A stretch of 64,000 nt of DNA from Psettodes erumei. Its lineage: Eukaryota > Chordata > Actinopteri > Pleuronectiformes > Psettodidae. Positions 50,099 to 62,009 of this stretch are shown piece by piece. The stretch's first letter is position 1, and each line of letters starts with the position of its first letter. Both the position numbers and the translations under genes were made by a program. The DNA is taken from positions 1 to 64,000 of the forward strand of contig JAFBJZ010000854.1 in assembly GCA_016785225.1 (NCBI GenBank), in the 5' to 3' direction. The notes below the pieces were generated by a model. It saw nothing but the letters and a program-made list of their open reading frames with translations, did no database searches and had not been told where the DNA came from.

Positions 50099-53000
50099 CT
50101 ACAGCTTTGCTTGCTGTTTCCTGCGCAATGTCCCTGTGATGTTCCCTGAGGGGTTATCCAGGGGAAGAAGTACCTGTGACAAGAAAAAAACCCATCAATG
50201 TACAGTATTTCCATAACCAAGCAACTTTCATTGTAATCAAAACTTACTTCATCTTGGTTGACAAGGCCCATTTTTGTCATGTCTATGGTGAAGTAATGCT
50301 GGTTAGGCATGATGATCTCTATTTCATCCACCTGAAAGACAGAATTCTTACAACCTGAGTTTTCTGACTAAGCCTGTTATTCAGTACAGTATACTGTATT
50401 TAGCATGGTACTGAACTTAAAATATCTGTAACAATGTGTGTGCGCTCAAGAAAGAATGTAAAGTACGGATGAAAGGTTCAATGCACTATTCCATTCCTTC
50501 GGAATAGAAATGGAAAGTGTTATGTACAGAATATGTGACAGATACTAACTCTGGGATTGCTGAAATATTATCAGTGAATGGTTATGAGGTGATAGTGTAT
50601 TTCTCTCCTGATGCAAATGTGGGCCCACCTCAGGGACTCTGTCCAGTACCAGAACCTGCGTGTCATAAAGGGTCTTCTGCACAGAAGGTGAGAACTCTCC
50701 TCGAGCATACGGACCAGCAAACTTCTCAATAATCGTCTCCCTCACGCTCTTCCTGCAATGGCAGTGATGTCATGATGGTTAGATGTAGAAAATATGTAAT
50801 TTCACGTTTTGGACTTTTAATATATTTCTCTTTCATTTGAAACAGAAGGGAATTTCTTCTGTTTTGCAGCAGATAAAGATATCGTGGCTACCTACAACTA
50901 AGACATATAGTAAATGCAATGTTCTTCACAAGTCCGTAGCGGGTAATTACCATGCAGCATCAAAGTCGGTGTTCACGACCTTGTTGTAGGACCACCTTGC
51001 GAAGACAGAGGTGCAAAAACATCTGTCATTGGTCTCTTGCAAAGTAGTGAAGCGGTCTCGGAGGAAACCTACAAAACCAGACTGGGTCGTTTTGAGCAAC
51101 TTCATGTTCTTCACCCCGCTGTGAACCACTGGGATACCTGTGTGTAAGTGACAAGAGTCAGTGCGTATGGAGTAATCAGAGACATCATGAGGCTTTTTGA
51201 CAGTTTGCCAAGTAGCACAGTGGGGACATGTGACAACAGCGCTTGACAAAACAAAAAAATGGAGCTCATCACAAGATTACAATCCTCCGCTTTGCTGACA
51301 TGCATCCTTGACAAACATTTAGTTTTGTCTCAATTTCACCACAGAGGACTTAATCAGCCAGCCTCGAGACTTCGAACTGGAAATACTGTAGATCAAACTA
51401 GGGCATTCATGCATCACATTTTTCATTTATACTGTCTATTAAGGTAGTGAAGACCTTGTTGCTGGGCGTGGTTCAAATGCTGCCTGTATGTGTGTGTTTG
51501 TTTCTGTACCATTGACATTCTGTTCAACTTCACAGAAGCGCATACTCTCTGGGCTGAAGATAAATGCATGAGCATGTTCAACCCCATTCTGAGAGGAAAA
51601 AGAAAATCACCATCTTAGTCCATTTACACAATCACAGTAGTTAATGACAAAGTGTTAAGTAAAATGATGTTTGCCATCAAAATGGCACCATCCTCTGTTT
51701 TGTTCCGCAGTGCTGACTGAATCGTGTATTTTACCTTCTCTAGCCTTCTCCATGGAGCCTCTTCCATGTAAACTTTGGCCCTCAGCACATGGTTGAAAGA
51801 GGTCAGGAAATGATTACAGATATCCAGGGAAAACTGCTCGATGGTCTTTACCTGAACAGATGCATATCACATAAAAATAAAAGTGAGAGGCACAAATCTC
51901 TGCAGAAAGCTGTCAGTAAAAAGAGGAGTAGTGTTATCTAAGATGAAAGGGGAACACAAACTTTTAACGAAAGTCCTAACTGGACAAAAACTTTACCAGT
52001 GTATGTTTAACATTGTCGTTGTCTGATCAGTGTTTGAGCTGACGAGTAAAAAGGGGCCACCTATTACCATATAGTTAGGTAAACCATGTTACAAGTCAGA
52101 ATAAGATCCTTCTCAAACTCAAATTTATGCAGTATGGAGCAGATTTATCCTGAATTTATGTCACTTTCATTAAACCTCGATCACTTGCAGAGTCTAGCAA
52201 GGTAAGGTAACGGTATGCTTTACCATGACTCCCGGGTCCTCATTGCTCTAAATTTTTTTTATATGGATAGAAATAGTTGTCTATGAAACAATATAAGTGT
52301 TGTGATGCGAAGGAATCTGTCAGGTTGGCCATGTTCACACCATGTAGGATCTGAGATTTGGAGGAATGGCCCTGCTTGAGGTTACAAGCTGCAGTGCCCT
52401 CAGAAAACCTTGTGTCATATCAATATAGGGCGAATGACCTACCCCCTTGAGCTTGGCCAAGGCATGGATGGTGTTCTTCATGGTGTCAGTGGGGATGATG
52501 TCTGAGTTGTCTCCATGTAGATAATCCTTGCGTGATTTGAGCGTAAGCTCTACATCGGCTTTAAGCTCAATGATAGAGTGGTGGCTCCCCTGTCTCCTGA
52601 TGACCAGCACCTTCACTGCGTTCTTACCGTAACCTGTTCGCACAAACTCCACATTCTGCACACACAAGGGACAGAATACTGATATGTTGCAGCTCAGGTC
52701 TGTTTGTGACACAAGTACATATTTTTCTGATCTTATAAACTGCAGATTTACTTTATTTGTTATACGTGAATCACTGGATTGTCTTTCTCTTCAAGTCTGG
52801 CCTGTAGGTTCTGTGTTATCTGTGCTTTTTGTGTGCATTTTTTGTCTCATTCAATGACTCTTCCCTGTAATTGACTGCTTCATGTGTTAGAATTGCCCAG
52901 TCAAAGTCCAGATCTAAATCCATTTTAGATTCTGTGGCAAGATCTGAAAACTGCCAAACTGCCAGAGAAAAGACTTGCAGATGTAATTGCAGCAAAAGAC

Positions 53001-53586
53001 GGTTCTGCAAAGTATTGACTCATAGGGGGTTGAATACTTTTGCACACTGCACTTTTCAGGTTTTTATTTTTAAAAAAACCTAAAGTTATGTATAATTTTC
53101 TTTGTACTTCACAATTGTGTGCCACATAACATTCCAAAAAATATATCTGTGTTTGGTCGTAACGTGACAAGATGTGGAAAAGTTTAAGGGGTATGAATAC
53201 TTTTGTAAACCACTGTTAATTCATCTGTGTCAGGTATTATTAAAACTGGTCTCAACATAGTATTATAGTATCAAAAAGGAATATGCATTTGAATCTATCA
53301 ATATTACTATTATATAGGAGAACTGAAAATAATGGTTTGTTGGGTTTTTCAGAGAAGATCAGTAATAGCATTTTAAACATTATAACTTAATATCCAGTGT
53401 GGGAGGACTTAAAAATATGAAGTTCAATTTGAACCCTAAAATGACACACACGTTAGTGCTGAAACATTTAAGGTAACCTTTTCTGAAAATAAAAATTACA
53501 ATAATGTGATCATGTTCTGTTGTTAAGAAAAAACATACCTCTGTGTAAAACATAATGACTATTACCTGATTAGACGCAGTTGCCAT
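50099..53586 (-). CDS. uox: Urate oxidase (uricase), complete, 8 exons, 299 aa
   Basis: Urate oxidase oxidises uric acid to 5-hydroxyisourate in peroxisomes, the first step from urate to allantoin. Exons in transcript order: 53566-53586, 52443-52655, 51735-51851, 51510-51588, 50951-51137, 50629-50752, 50248-50331, 50099-50173. They sum to 900 nt with no stop or frameshift. The start MATASNQ-NVEFVRTGYGKN is at an ATG in good context, and no earlier in-frame ATG is seen. The expected catalytic triad is present: Lys18 in GYGKN, Thr65 in PTDT, and His259 in NQHYFTID. The substrate-pocket Phe lies in TQSGF. The protein ends RRKQQAKL; AKL is an acceptable type-1 peroxisomal signal. Length matches functional uricases (about 300). 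The locus is a pseudogene in humans but here looks fully functional. Confidence 0.96.
52868..53217. mobile_element. 3' half of a degenerate Tc1-like transposon in uox intron 1
   Basis: The sequence reads like the 3' end of a fish Tc1 element. AGTCCAGATCTAAATCCA and CTGTGGCAAGA encode the end of transposase (the xSPDLNPIE-type block, now damaged). A non-coding tail follows, with GGGTATGAATACTTTTG and a terminal ACCACTG at about 53190-53216. The transposase part has an internal deletion near 52950-52970. No matching left terminal repeat is seen, so the copy is truncated. Confidence 0.75.
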
Positions 53587-54160
53587 GGTATCTTCTTTTC
53601 CTTTACCTGCTATCTGTGCAGCTTCAGTCCAGTTTCCAGCAGCAGGTGCCTCCACTAATGGAGGAGGATTTTGTAGAGAGGGTGGTGCTACCTTTGCATT
53701 CAGGCCATTGGAAGTTATTTTAGGTGAAGTTTGACCTGTTTTACCTGTATCGTTTGTGTAGTTACATGTCCATACACGCGAATGCAGTCACGGACACACA
53801 TTTTGTCAGGATTACATCATGTGCACATTAAGGATCACCTAAAGAAACCAAATTACGTTTCTCAATATGGATTTTTTTGTTGTGTTTTAGTGTGATCTGC
53901 CTGGTGTTTTGTCACTCTTCACTCTGTGCTTTCTCATAGTCCCAGTCGGTCAGGTTACGTATGGTGCATTCTGGGGAAAAAGAGATCAATATTTTTTGGT
54001 GTTGGGGAGCAAATGGGCAAAGAGCATGTGTCTGCTATTGACACTGGACTCTCCTGACATGACTTTGATGGAAATATTTGGGAGCGTGCATGCTGGTTTT
54101 CATGTATGAGGAGCTTTGATGTATGCTCTTGATGTAGGGCTGTTTGTGTGCACCCTTCAG
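53587..54160. other. Interval between uox and the DNASE2B-like exons
   Basis: This should hold the uox promoter and 5' UTR and, by synteny, the first exons of DNASE2B. I looked for the N-terminal Cys and VDW block of DNase II in all plus-strand frames and did not find it. Open frames at 53909-54109 have no resemblance to the family. Confidence 0.5.
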
Positions 54161-55431
54161 GGCTACTGCTCTTTGACCACTCTCAAGGTTTCTGGCTATC
54201 CATGGCCATTCCCCATTTCACCATGTACCCTGAGAGAGGCTACCTTTACCCCTCCTCTGGCAAAGTCAATGGCCAGACGGTTCTGTGTGTGGCCTGCTGG
54301 TATGAACAGTTTCCTCATAAAGGTGAATGAACGCTCATGAGGAAGCCCGGCCTGACTAGTCCTGTTCTGTGCACATCCCAGAATTCAACTTACACAATTC
54401 TTTGTTTGCTGAAAACATTTAAAAATGTACACTTTGATCTAGCCTTATGTAACTCCACTAGTGCTGATGTTCCAAATGTGCACGAACTCAAAAGTATTTG
54501 TCCAGTGAAGTTTTAAAGTCCCCCTGAACTCAAATGCCATGATCCAGTGCTCAAATTTCACAAGCACAGCCTGCGAAGAATTTAAACTTCCAGCACATAC
54601 ACTGAGAATGGATCGCAAAGTACAGGACAGCAGTACAGGACCAGCAGTTAAATTTGAAATAAATAATATTTGCATATTTTTCAATGAGGGAAAAGATGAG
54701 CAGATAGCATATTTTTGGAATGAGATTTTTTTTGTGAAAAAAAAGATTCAAATTATTATACACGAGGAGCAATGCTGTTGATGGATGTTGTTGACAATAT
54801 TTCTACACTGATAAGAGAATCAGAGTTTTATAGAGCTTTGACAGTGGATGCCATTTGTTTAGGAATGTTATGTGATTGTATGTAGCATGTATTTTGGGAC
54901 ATTAATCAAATGAATTCCTACCGCAGTTCTTTAAAGGAACAAATTAACATTTGGAGCTTGCCATCAAACACAGCAAGATGAGAAATTGAAGTCAGTCTCA
55001 CTGATGAAATTGGACCATTGAGTGTTTGTTTAGGTTGCCGGCTACAACTTGGTATTGCTCAGAAAAAATCTGAAATTCATAAAACAATGAAGAAAGAATA
55101 GTGTCTTATGTAGCTGTTTTCTACATAGTTAACCGAGTTTGGGTCCTTATAGCAGCCTGCAGTGTTGTTTCTTTCTAACATGCGGTATCTCTTGTTTCTC
55201 TCTTCCCTGTGATGAATTCCCCTCCATCTCCAGCAAAGCAGATGGTCTACCTTTACCCACTTTTGTATAACTGCTCCTTACCTGCAGCATTCTCTGCCAA
55301 CCTTCCACAGTTGGCTCAGTTATGCCGAGGCTCAAAGCTGCTGTTGGCCACAGATAAAAGAGTAGAGCAGCTTTTCTCAATCCATGGGGACAAGTTTGTC
55401 AGTTTTGTCAAATGTGAGTACTATGTTGATG
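54161..55431 (+). pseudogene. dnase2b: DNASE2B-like remnant, two central exons only
   Basis: DNase II enzymes digest DNA at acid pH in lysosomes; DNASE2B acts in lens fibre cells and salivary gland in mammals. Two exons are present: 54161-54322 (GLLLFDHSQGFWLSMAIPHF, when a G is supplied by the preceding exon) and 55234-55431 (PLLYNCSLPAAF, LPQLAQLC, ATDKRVEQLF and KFVSFVK). Both are open, both have acceptor and donor sites, and the split codon joins them in frame. The exons before them, which would hold the signal peptide, the VDW block and the first HxK active-site motif, are not found back to uox. The last exon, with the second HxK motif and the WTC block, is not found before rpf1. The His usual after FWL is Met here. 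Most likely a decaying gene; missed exons remain possible. Confidence 0.65.
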
Positions 55432-56190
55432 GTAAAGTATGCCTTGAATATTTTTGATAATACATACTGTCCTTTGTAGAAGTTGACATGGTCCTTTAGT
55501 GCTGTTCAAAACATTACAGAAATTGTATGCAAACAAAAGCCCTTTTTGTTAAATTCTTTTTGGAAGATGTTGAACATTTACGCCAAAGAAAATCAAAACT
55601 GCAGTTGTAAAGCCTGAACAACTTTGCAAAAGCATCTATCTGATGTCTTGTTTGCACATTTCACTTGTCTGCTACAGTAACTTATTATCAGGTGTAGACA
55701 CACTATCATCTCCCAACAGTGAAGTGCATGAACACACCCCACCCAAAGCTTTAAGAAGTACTACTTGCTCCTAATGGTTCTGGCTCATGACCCCCTAAAA
55801 TGAGGCCATGTCTACTTGTAACCCTTATCATTTTACTATGGACAGTTATGTGTATCTTATTTTTCCCCTCAGAATCTTTCATTTGTTTGATTTTATTAGA
55901 GACCCAGAAAGGTTAAACATTGTACAGTATGAATGTTATTTTGTACTGTAAAACATCACAGGGTCCAATTGAAATATTCATCACTGCAGTCATTACAGCA
56001 GAATCACATAATAAATTCATATTATTGTAAATAATCAATCATAAAAATAATTCCCAATTAGGCCATAAATATTTGCATTTGTGTTTAATAGATTTACAGC
56101 CTAAAAAGACTGCAAATACACCAGCCTGTCTTGTAATAATTCATTTTGTTATAGCATTTCTAAAATTACCAAGACAACATTAAATAAAAT

Positions 56191-56215
56191 AATTTAATTT
56201 AATTTAATTTAATTT
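56191..56215. repeat. (AATTT)n tract
   Basis: Five AATTT units upstream of rpf1. Confidence 0.85.
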
Positions 56216-57363
56216 GGTGCAAATAAATGTGGATGAATGAAGATCTCATTAGAACCTAAACAAGTCTCTAGTTAGGCATCAGTTGAAGTAATAAAAATGC
56301 TATTAAAGCAAACTTACCTCGCAGTTAAATATTGCTAAATTCAACATTGTATTAAACTTTCCAGTTTCTTTAAAAGAAACTTTTTTATGTCTCAGGAACT
56401 TTCCATTTAATTACACACAGCTAATTGTGGATATATTAACTATATAAACTAAAACATTAAAAGCAGATAAATGTCTTAAGGTTAAAGTTTAAATAAATCT
56501 GGAATGGGTAAAGCGAGACAGCAGCACATTCCCTTCCAGTATCACCTCAGGGTTGGCCTTAAACAGAGGCTTAGCTTGCTCAGTCAATCTTCCGCAAATG
56601 AAAGGACATTGACTCAACATCTAATCTGTTTCCACCAAACATATCATATATATTATATTTTATGTGGGTGGAGACTGTAACTTCATTCTCCTTCATTATG
56701 TCTGGGTAGGTTCTACTTTTGGGGGAGGATACAAAGGACTTAAAACTGAAGTAACTGGTGTTTTTCTGGTAAACAATGTCACCTAGTGGTGGGACTGGTA
56801 GTGTTATACTGTAAGTGTAGCATTTTCTCTGTGAATTATTATGCAGTACTGTACCTGTACTGTTCTTTACACGTTATTTCAGCCTAAATTCTTGGGTGGG
56901 TTTTGAAAGCAAAATTTCTTCCATATGGTTTAGGTGTATTTCAGACTATATTTTTTTTCATATTATCACACACCTTATGAACTTTTAGTCTCTGAAGATT
57001 ATGTCCCTAATTTACTTGGAGGTATCAGATTTAGTCATATGCAATCTAAAAAAGGACCTACTGGAGAGGAAAAAGATACAGCCAGACATCTTCAGTCCCC
57101 ATCCTCTGAGATTATCATGATTATATCAAACAAACTACAGCACGACACATGGATATCTGAGTACTTCCAAAGGTTCATGGGAAGTCAGGCCACCATGATT
57201 GATATCCTCACAAATAATTGTATTGTGTCATGTTGTGGCATATCAGTGTATTTTTTACTCGATTCACAGAGCCATTAGAAATAATTAAAACTACAAAATA
57301 TGTTTTAGATCAAATTACTGAACTACTATTACTAAACTGAACTATTTCAAACAGGCCATGGAT

Positions 57364-57427
57364 GTACACTGACCTGGAACAACATTAAAACCAGTTACAA
57401 GTTTTAATGTTGTGGCTGATCAGTGTA
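57364..57427. mobile_element. Fold-back pair of Tc1-type terminal repeats (solo MITE)
   Basis: A left arm TACACTGACC...AACATTAAAAC and the inverted right arm GTTTTAATGTT...TGATCAGTGTA lie only a few bases apart, forming a 64-bp hairpin. The word CAGCCACAACATTAAAACC is the terminal repeat of a fish Tc1-like family as I recall it. The whole interior is gone. Confidence 0.65.
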
Positions 57428-57650
57428 GTTACAGAGGCCACATTTCTGCATCAAGTAATACAGTTTTCCGATATAATTTCCCTTAAATAACATTTTTAAC
57501 ACAGTATTTCGACAGTATAGTACTATAGAGTAGCCTATTTGCCCGAGTAAAGAATCTGAATACTAACATATGCACTTTGTCGCCGCTGTTTTACCTCCGG
57601 ACCACCAGGTGTCCCGCATTTTTATCGACGACCACGTATCGCTCACCTCC

Positions 57651-57719
57651 TCTCCCGGAAGTAAACACAAACAGACAGCAGCAGTGCACGTGAAAAATAG
57701 AACATACAGCTGACACAAG
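57651..57719 (+). promoter_or_regulatory. rpf1: rpf1 core promoter region with ETS site
   Basis: CCGGAAGT at 57655-57662 is a perfect ETS/GABP core, 58 bp before the rpf1 ATG, in a CpG-containing stretch without a TATA box. Such sites are usual in promoters of ribosome-assembly genes. The start of transcription is not visible. Confidence 0.5.
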
Positions 57720-60700
57720 ATGGACTTCACAGAGGTCCCCGTGAATCAGGAAGGTAAAAAGAAAAACAAGAAGAAGCCAAAGAAGAAGATGGTGAGTGAG
57801 GAGGGACATCGAGACGGCGGCGGAGCGGAGAAGAAAGGGGACGAGGGGGCGGAAAAGAAGATGGAAAAGGGCGATGCAGCGGCTGCCTTCCCCCCCACCT
57901 TCAGTGTTTCCGAAATCAAGAACAGGCAGCGCAGACACCTTATGTTTATGAAACTCAAGCAGGAGAAGAGAAAGGTAAAGATAATGGAAAACCGGGCTGA
58001 ACTGTCTCATGCAGTATGGAAGAAAACTTCACGAGGGCTCAGGTGTGGTAGAACTTCGTGGGGGCCGATGATGATTGTTGTCTTGCTACCCCGAGAGTGT
58101 TCCTCCTGTTTAGTCCACCCCGTGCATTTGTTGCCCATTTGCTGTCTGCTTATTGATACTTTTAATAAGGTCCGTTCTGTATGACTGTAAATTGAATATC
58201 TTTTTTAAAAAAAAGTCATATGAAGGTGTCATTCTGATCACTTTCTGATAGAAGAGTAATTTACATAATATGTTATTAATATTATATAATATTATTTCAG
58301 TGCAACAGTCAATATAATTTAGAAGCCTCCTCTAAGAATTTAATGTTTTTTTCTGTCATATTTCAGCAAAAGATGCAGCTGAAAAAAAAGAAGAAAAAAG
58401 AAAGGGAATCCTTAGGTGATAAGGTGAGTCTTGTCTTGTCCCAAATGTTGCCGTCATCCATGCCGTCATAGTATGATAAATTTTACCATTGAACAAGTTA
58501 ATTTTTTTAAATTTTGGTCACCTTTATTTATCTATTATGTTCATTCCGTAGGCACCACCAAAAGAGGTCCCAAAGACAATAGAAAACCAGAGGGTGTATG
58601 ATGAGACAACAGTTGATCCAGAAGATGAAGAGGTATGGGCCAGGTTTGGCAAATGATCTCGGGTTACATTGTATTGAATTTGCTATATTTATGGGTTCCT
58701 GTCTTTTCCTTGTCACCTACAGGTTGCATTTGACGAGGGAACTGATGAATTTTCTGCCTACTTCAACGGGCTCACAAACCCTAAAGTGCTCATCACAACA
58801 TCAGACAGACCCAGAGGGGTGAGTGGCTTATTTATCATCATTTCATAAATGTTGCCTTAATGTCAGCTATCAATAAAAAGGCATGTTTATAAATGTCCAA
58901 ATGGTGCTGATTAATTGGCCAAAACTATGAATTGGTTGTGGTTTATTGTCAGAACATGATTAAGACTTGCAAAGCAATAGACCATTTGACACAATTATTT
59001 AAAACAATTATAAAATCTTTTTCAACATAAAATATGCTGCTGATGGGAAGCACATCTTTTGCAGTGCATTACGCAACTGCATTTGTGATGTCTGTGTGTC
59101 TTTTCATTTCCTTGTCACAAGGCATGACATGTTTAATTTTATTCCATTTCATCAATACAATAACTGCAACTGTAGCAAGTAACTCACTATCGCTGCAGTC
59201 TTTTCTAATTAATTGCCATGACTGCAGACTGGCGCGTAGCAAGTAGTTGCAAGTTTCAACTCGACTCATGGTGAATCTTTGTTGTTATTTGTTATTTATG
59301 TCTCATCTGTTATTTTCAAATGTTATCTTTTCAACACATTGATGTGTGTCTTGCAGAGGACAGTGAGGTTTTGTGAACAGCTGGCCACAGTAATCCCAAA
59401 TGCCCATGTCTACTACAGAAGAGGTTTGGCCCTGAAGAGGATTGTTCCCCAGTGTGTCGCCAGGAACTTCACCTACCTTATGGTCATTAACGAGGATCGC
59501 AAAGTGCCCAGTATCCTGACAGGGAGCTGTGTCAGGAGAGAGGAAGATGATACATAATGCTCAACACTGTTTTATATAATTTTATATAATCCATTTTTCA
59601 TCACACTGCTATATTTTGGATGATAGTTCTGTATCTGTACTTTTACTCAAGTGAGTTCTAAGTTGTCTGACTTTCCCAAGGCCAGCTTCCTTAATTGCAG
59701 TGTTTAGATGGTATGGTTCTCTGTCACCTACCTGATGGACCAACTGCACACTTCAAGGTCAGCAGTGTTCGACTACGGAAGGAGATGAAGGCAAGTACAT
59801 AAATACAGACTCTCTGCACTTATGGTAACTCTGTTTTGATTCATATGCAAAAACAAATTTTATATGTATATAACATCTGTCTTACAAGGGGATAATACAC
59901 AAAGCTTAGCTCAAAGAAGGGAGAGCAGGAGAGACTGATGACGTTCATTAAAACTGATGAAAAAAGTGCCAATGAAGATCTCCAAAGAAGTCAAATTTTT
60001 GGTTCATTTTCATTTTTGTAGTCTCTTTATTTAATAATATGTGGATAAATATTTTAGGGCCCAACTGATATTGGATTGTTGTGACTGATACCAATTTTAG
60101 AAAGGAAAAATTACAAATACGTCAGTCGATACAGTGATGAAAGATTAAAAAAAGACATTTTTTGTGTGGATTGTGCACAGATTTTGCACTGAAATGACTA
60201 TAGAAAAGTTAAAGACTGCTTTCTTAAATGAATAACTTTATGAAAAAATGTTCAACCTTATTATACATTTTCAACCATTTCTAAAAAAAAGGAGTTCAAA
60301 CAGACTCTACTGGACAATGTGATGACACCATTTCTAAATAACCCCAAGCATTTGTCTTGTGTAATTTATGTTCTGTATATATATATATATATATCATGCT
60401 GATGCCAATATATCAGAGATAAGCCTGTGATATATGTCATAATATAGTAAGGCATGAAAACATCATGTACAATTTCATGAGCTGCAAAAAAATTTACAAT
60501 TTCACCAGTATCAGAAAACTGAATACTGATATATATCAGGGATAGGCCAATATTGGCCTCCTGATATATATTGGTCAGAAACCAATTTAAAAAACAAATT
60601 TAATGAAGCGATTAATTTCTTTGTTTTGTTGCGCCACTAATGGGGCAAAAATTATTTTAACGGCATGGTTTAGAAGCTTAGCCGTTTTTATTCAAACCTC

Positions 60701-61412
60701 ATTTTTACTGTTTTCTCTCCACAGAGACGGGGGAAAGATCCCACAGAACACTTTCCAGAGGTGATTCTGAACAACTTCACCACGCGGCTGGGTCACAGCA
60801 TTGGCCGGCTGCTCGCTGCTCTCTTTCCACAAGACCCCCAGTTTGTGGGTAGACAGGTTGCTACCTTCCACAACCAAAGAGACTTCATCTTTTTCAGATT
60901 CCATAGGTGAATATTTAAAGCATGATTTCTGACTTGAGTTGGACACGATGTCTAATAATACTGTATAACTTTTCTTTTAAAAGGTTTGTCTTGAATTCAA
61001 TTTAAATACATTCTTCTTATCTTTAAAAGGTACATCTTCAAGAATGAGAAGAAAGTTGGCATTCAAGAGCTGGGACCACGCTTTACCCTCAAACTCCGCT
61101 CTCTACAAAAAGGCACCTTCGACTCCAAGTTTGGCGAGTACGAGTGGGTCCTGAAGGTGAGTCTCTTAACACTTAGTTTATGCACCCAGTTAAACTGTGT
61201 CATGCCACTAGCACAGTGTATTTGTGTTTGCCTAAATTTTTTATACATATTTCTGTTGCTATAACCAAAAATTACTTTTGTGCATTACTTTAATGGCACA
61301 CAATAAATGAATAACCGTATTGCACTCAGGCAGTTAAAAAAGGTGAAAAAAATAAACTTTTCGTTTCCAGCGCCATGAGATGGATGCCTGCAGACGGAAG
61401 TTCCAGCTTTGA
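57720..61412 (+). CDS. rpf1: Ribosome production factor 1 (Brix-domain protein), complete, 9 exons, 358 aa
   Basis: RPF1 is a nucleolar Brix-domain protein needed for 60S subunit maturation and 27S pre-rRNA processing. Exons: 57720-57974, 58367-58423, 58552-58632, 58723-58818, 59357-59510, 59708-59790, 60725-60906, 61030-61156, 61371-61412. They sum to 1077 nt. The lysine-rich N terminus (about residues 1-50) is followed by FSVSEIKNRQRRHLMF and a second basic run in exon 2. The Brix domain spans about 150-340, with TVIPNAHVYYRRGLALKR, VINEDRKVPNG, HLPDGPTAHFKVSSVRLR, ILNNFTTRLGHSIGR, FHNQRDFIFFRFHRYIF and GIQELGPRFTLKLRSLQKG. It ends RRKFQL. The exon 5/6 junction was set by the conserved PNG and by U12-type intron signals; the exon 6 donor is GC. 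Mammalian RPF1 is 349 residues. Confidence 0.96.
59511..59707 (+). other. rpf1: U12-type intron in rpf1 (intron 5)
   Basis: The donor reads GTATCCTGA, seven bases identical to the minor-spliceosome consensus (G/A)TATCCTTT. TTCCTTAAT at 59687-59695 matches the U12 branch-site consensus. The branch A at 59694 is 13 nt before the end of the acceptor AG at 59706-59707, within the usual short window. The stronger-looking U2 acceptor TTGCAG at 59695-59700 is too close to that branch and would replace the conserved PNG. Confidence 0.8.
59791..60724 (+). other. rpf1: GC-AG intron in rpf1 (intron 6)
   Basis: Exon 6 ends ATGAAG and the intron begins GCAAGT, the classic GC-donor context (AG before, AAGT after). 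The acceptor is TCTCCACAG before AGACGGGG. The frame continues EMK-RRGKDP as in other RPF1 proteins. A TA tract lies at 60376-60394. Confidence 0.85.
60376..60394. repeat. (TA)n microsatellite
   Basis: About nine TA units in the GC-AG intron of rpf1. Confidence 0.85.
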
Positions 61413-62009
61413 GTACATAACATTCATTTGTGGTCAGACAAATATGACATTTGTTATCAAGATAATACAGCTGTTTTTGGACTTAATCAAACTGACTTCA
61501 TAGTGGATTGTCCCAGCTTCTTTGAGGATGACCAGTGGCAAGAGCACTGAAATGCAACTTTTTGAAAGCCATTTTGAAGACCTGGTGTGTGACAGGAACC
61601 TGAAACTCATGGGAAGATCTACAATTCCTATGAAATTTATTGCCACAAACTGTATGAATGTGGCCCCAATCATAAGAGGAATTCAGACTGTGCATTCTCT
61701 GTAAGACACGTGCGCCTGTTTTGGTCATATACGCTAGTCTGCGCAAATGACAAAGAACTGTGACTGAAATGCAACTGCGGCAGTAAAAAGACATATAAGA
61801 CATTACATATGAAAAATGTATCAGATTTTTACATAAGATACACATTTTAATACATATTTAAAATGTGGAAATGCCTTTTATTTTTTCCTCAATCGGTGTG
61901 TGTGTTCACATTGGTTAGGCCACCTAAACACCTGGAAATGTGTCTGTATGAGATTTTACAAAGATTTTATGACGAAAACAAAAATCATAAGTTAGTCGCT
62001 TGTCTCCAA

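Larger units (their letters stand above)
55432..57550. other. AT-rich interval between the DNASE2B remnant and rpf1
   Basis: This contains an (AATTT)n tract at 56191-56215 and a fold-back element at 57364-57427. The open frame at 56934-57290 begins at GTG, has no family resemblance and does not fit the phase left by the DNASE2B-like exon. Confidence 0.5.

Noticed and set aside
53587..53655. N-terminal extension of uox read upstream of Met at 53586
   Set aside because: The frame is open but begins with GTG, not ATG, and known uricases start close to the NVEFVRTGYG block.
56934..57290. 114-codon open frame where the last DNASE2B exon might lie
   Set aside because: It starts at GTG, lacks the Cys, His and Trp pattern of DNase II, and its frame does not fit the phase left by the exon ending at 55431.
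59501..59707. rpf1 exon 5/6 junction using donor GTGCCC and acceptor TTGCAG at 59700
   Set aside because: It keeps length and frame but replaces the conserved VPNG with CLDG and ignores the U12 donor and branch words.
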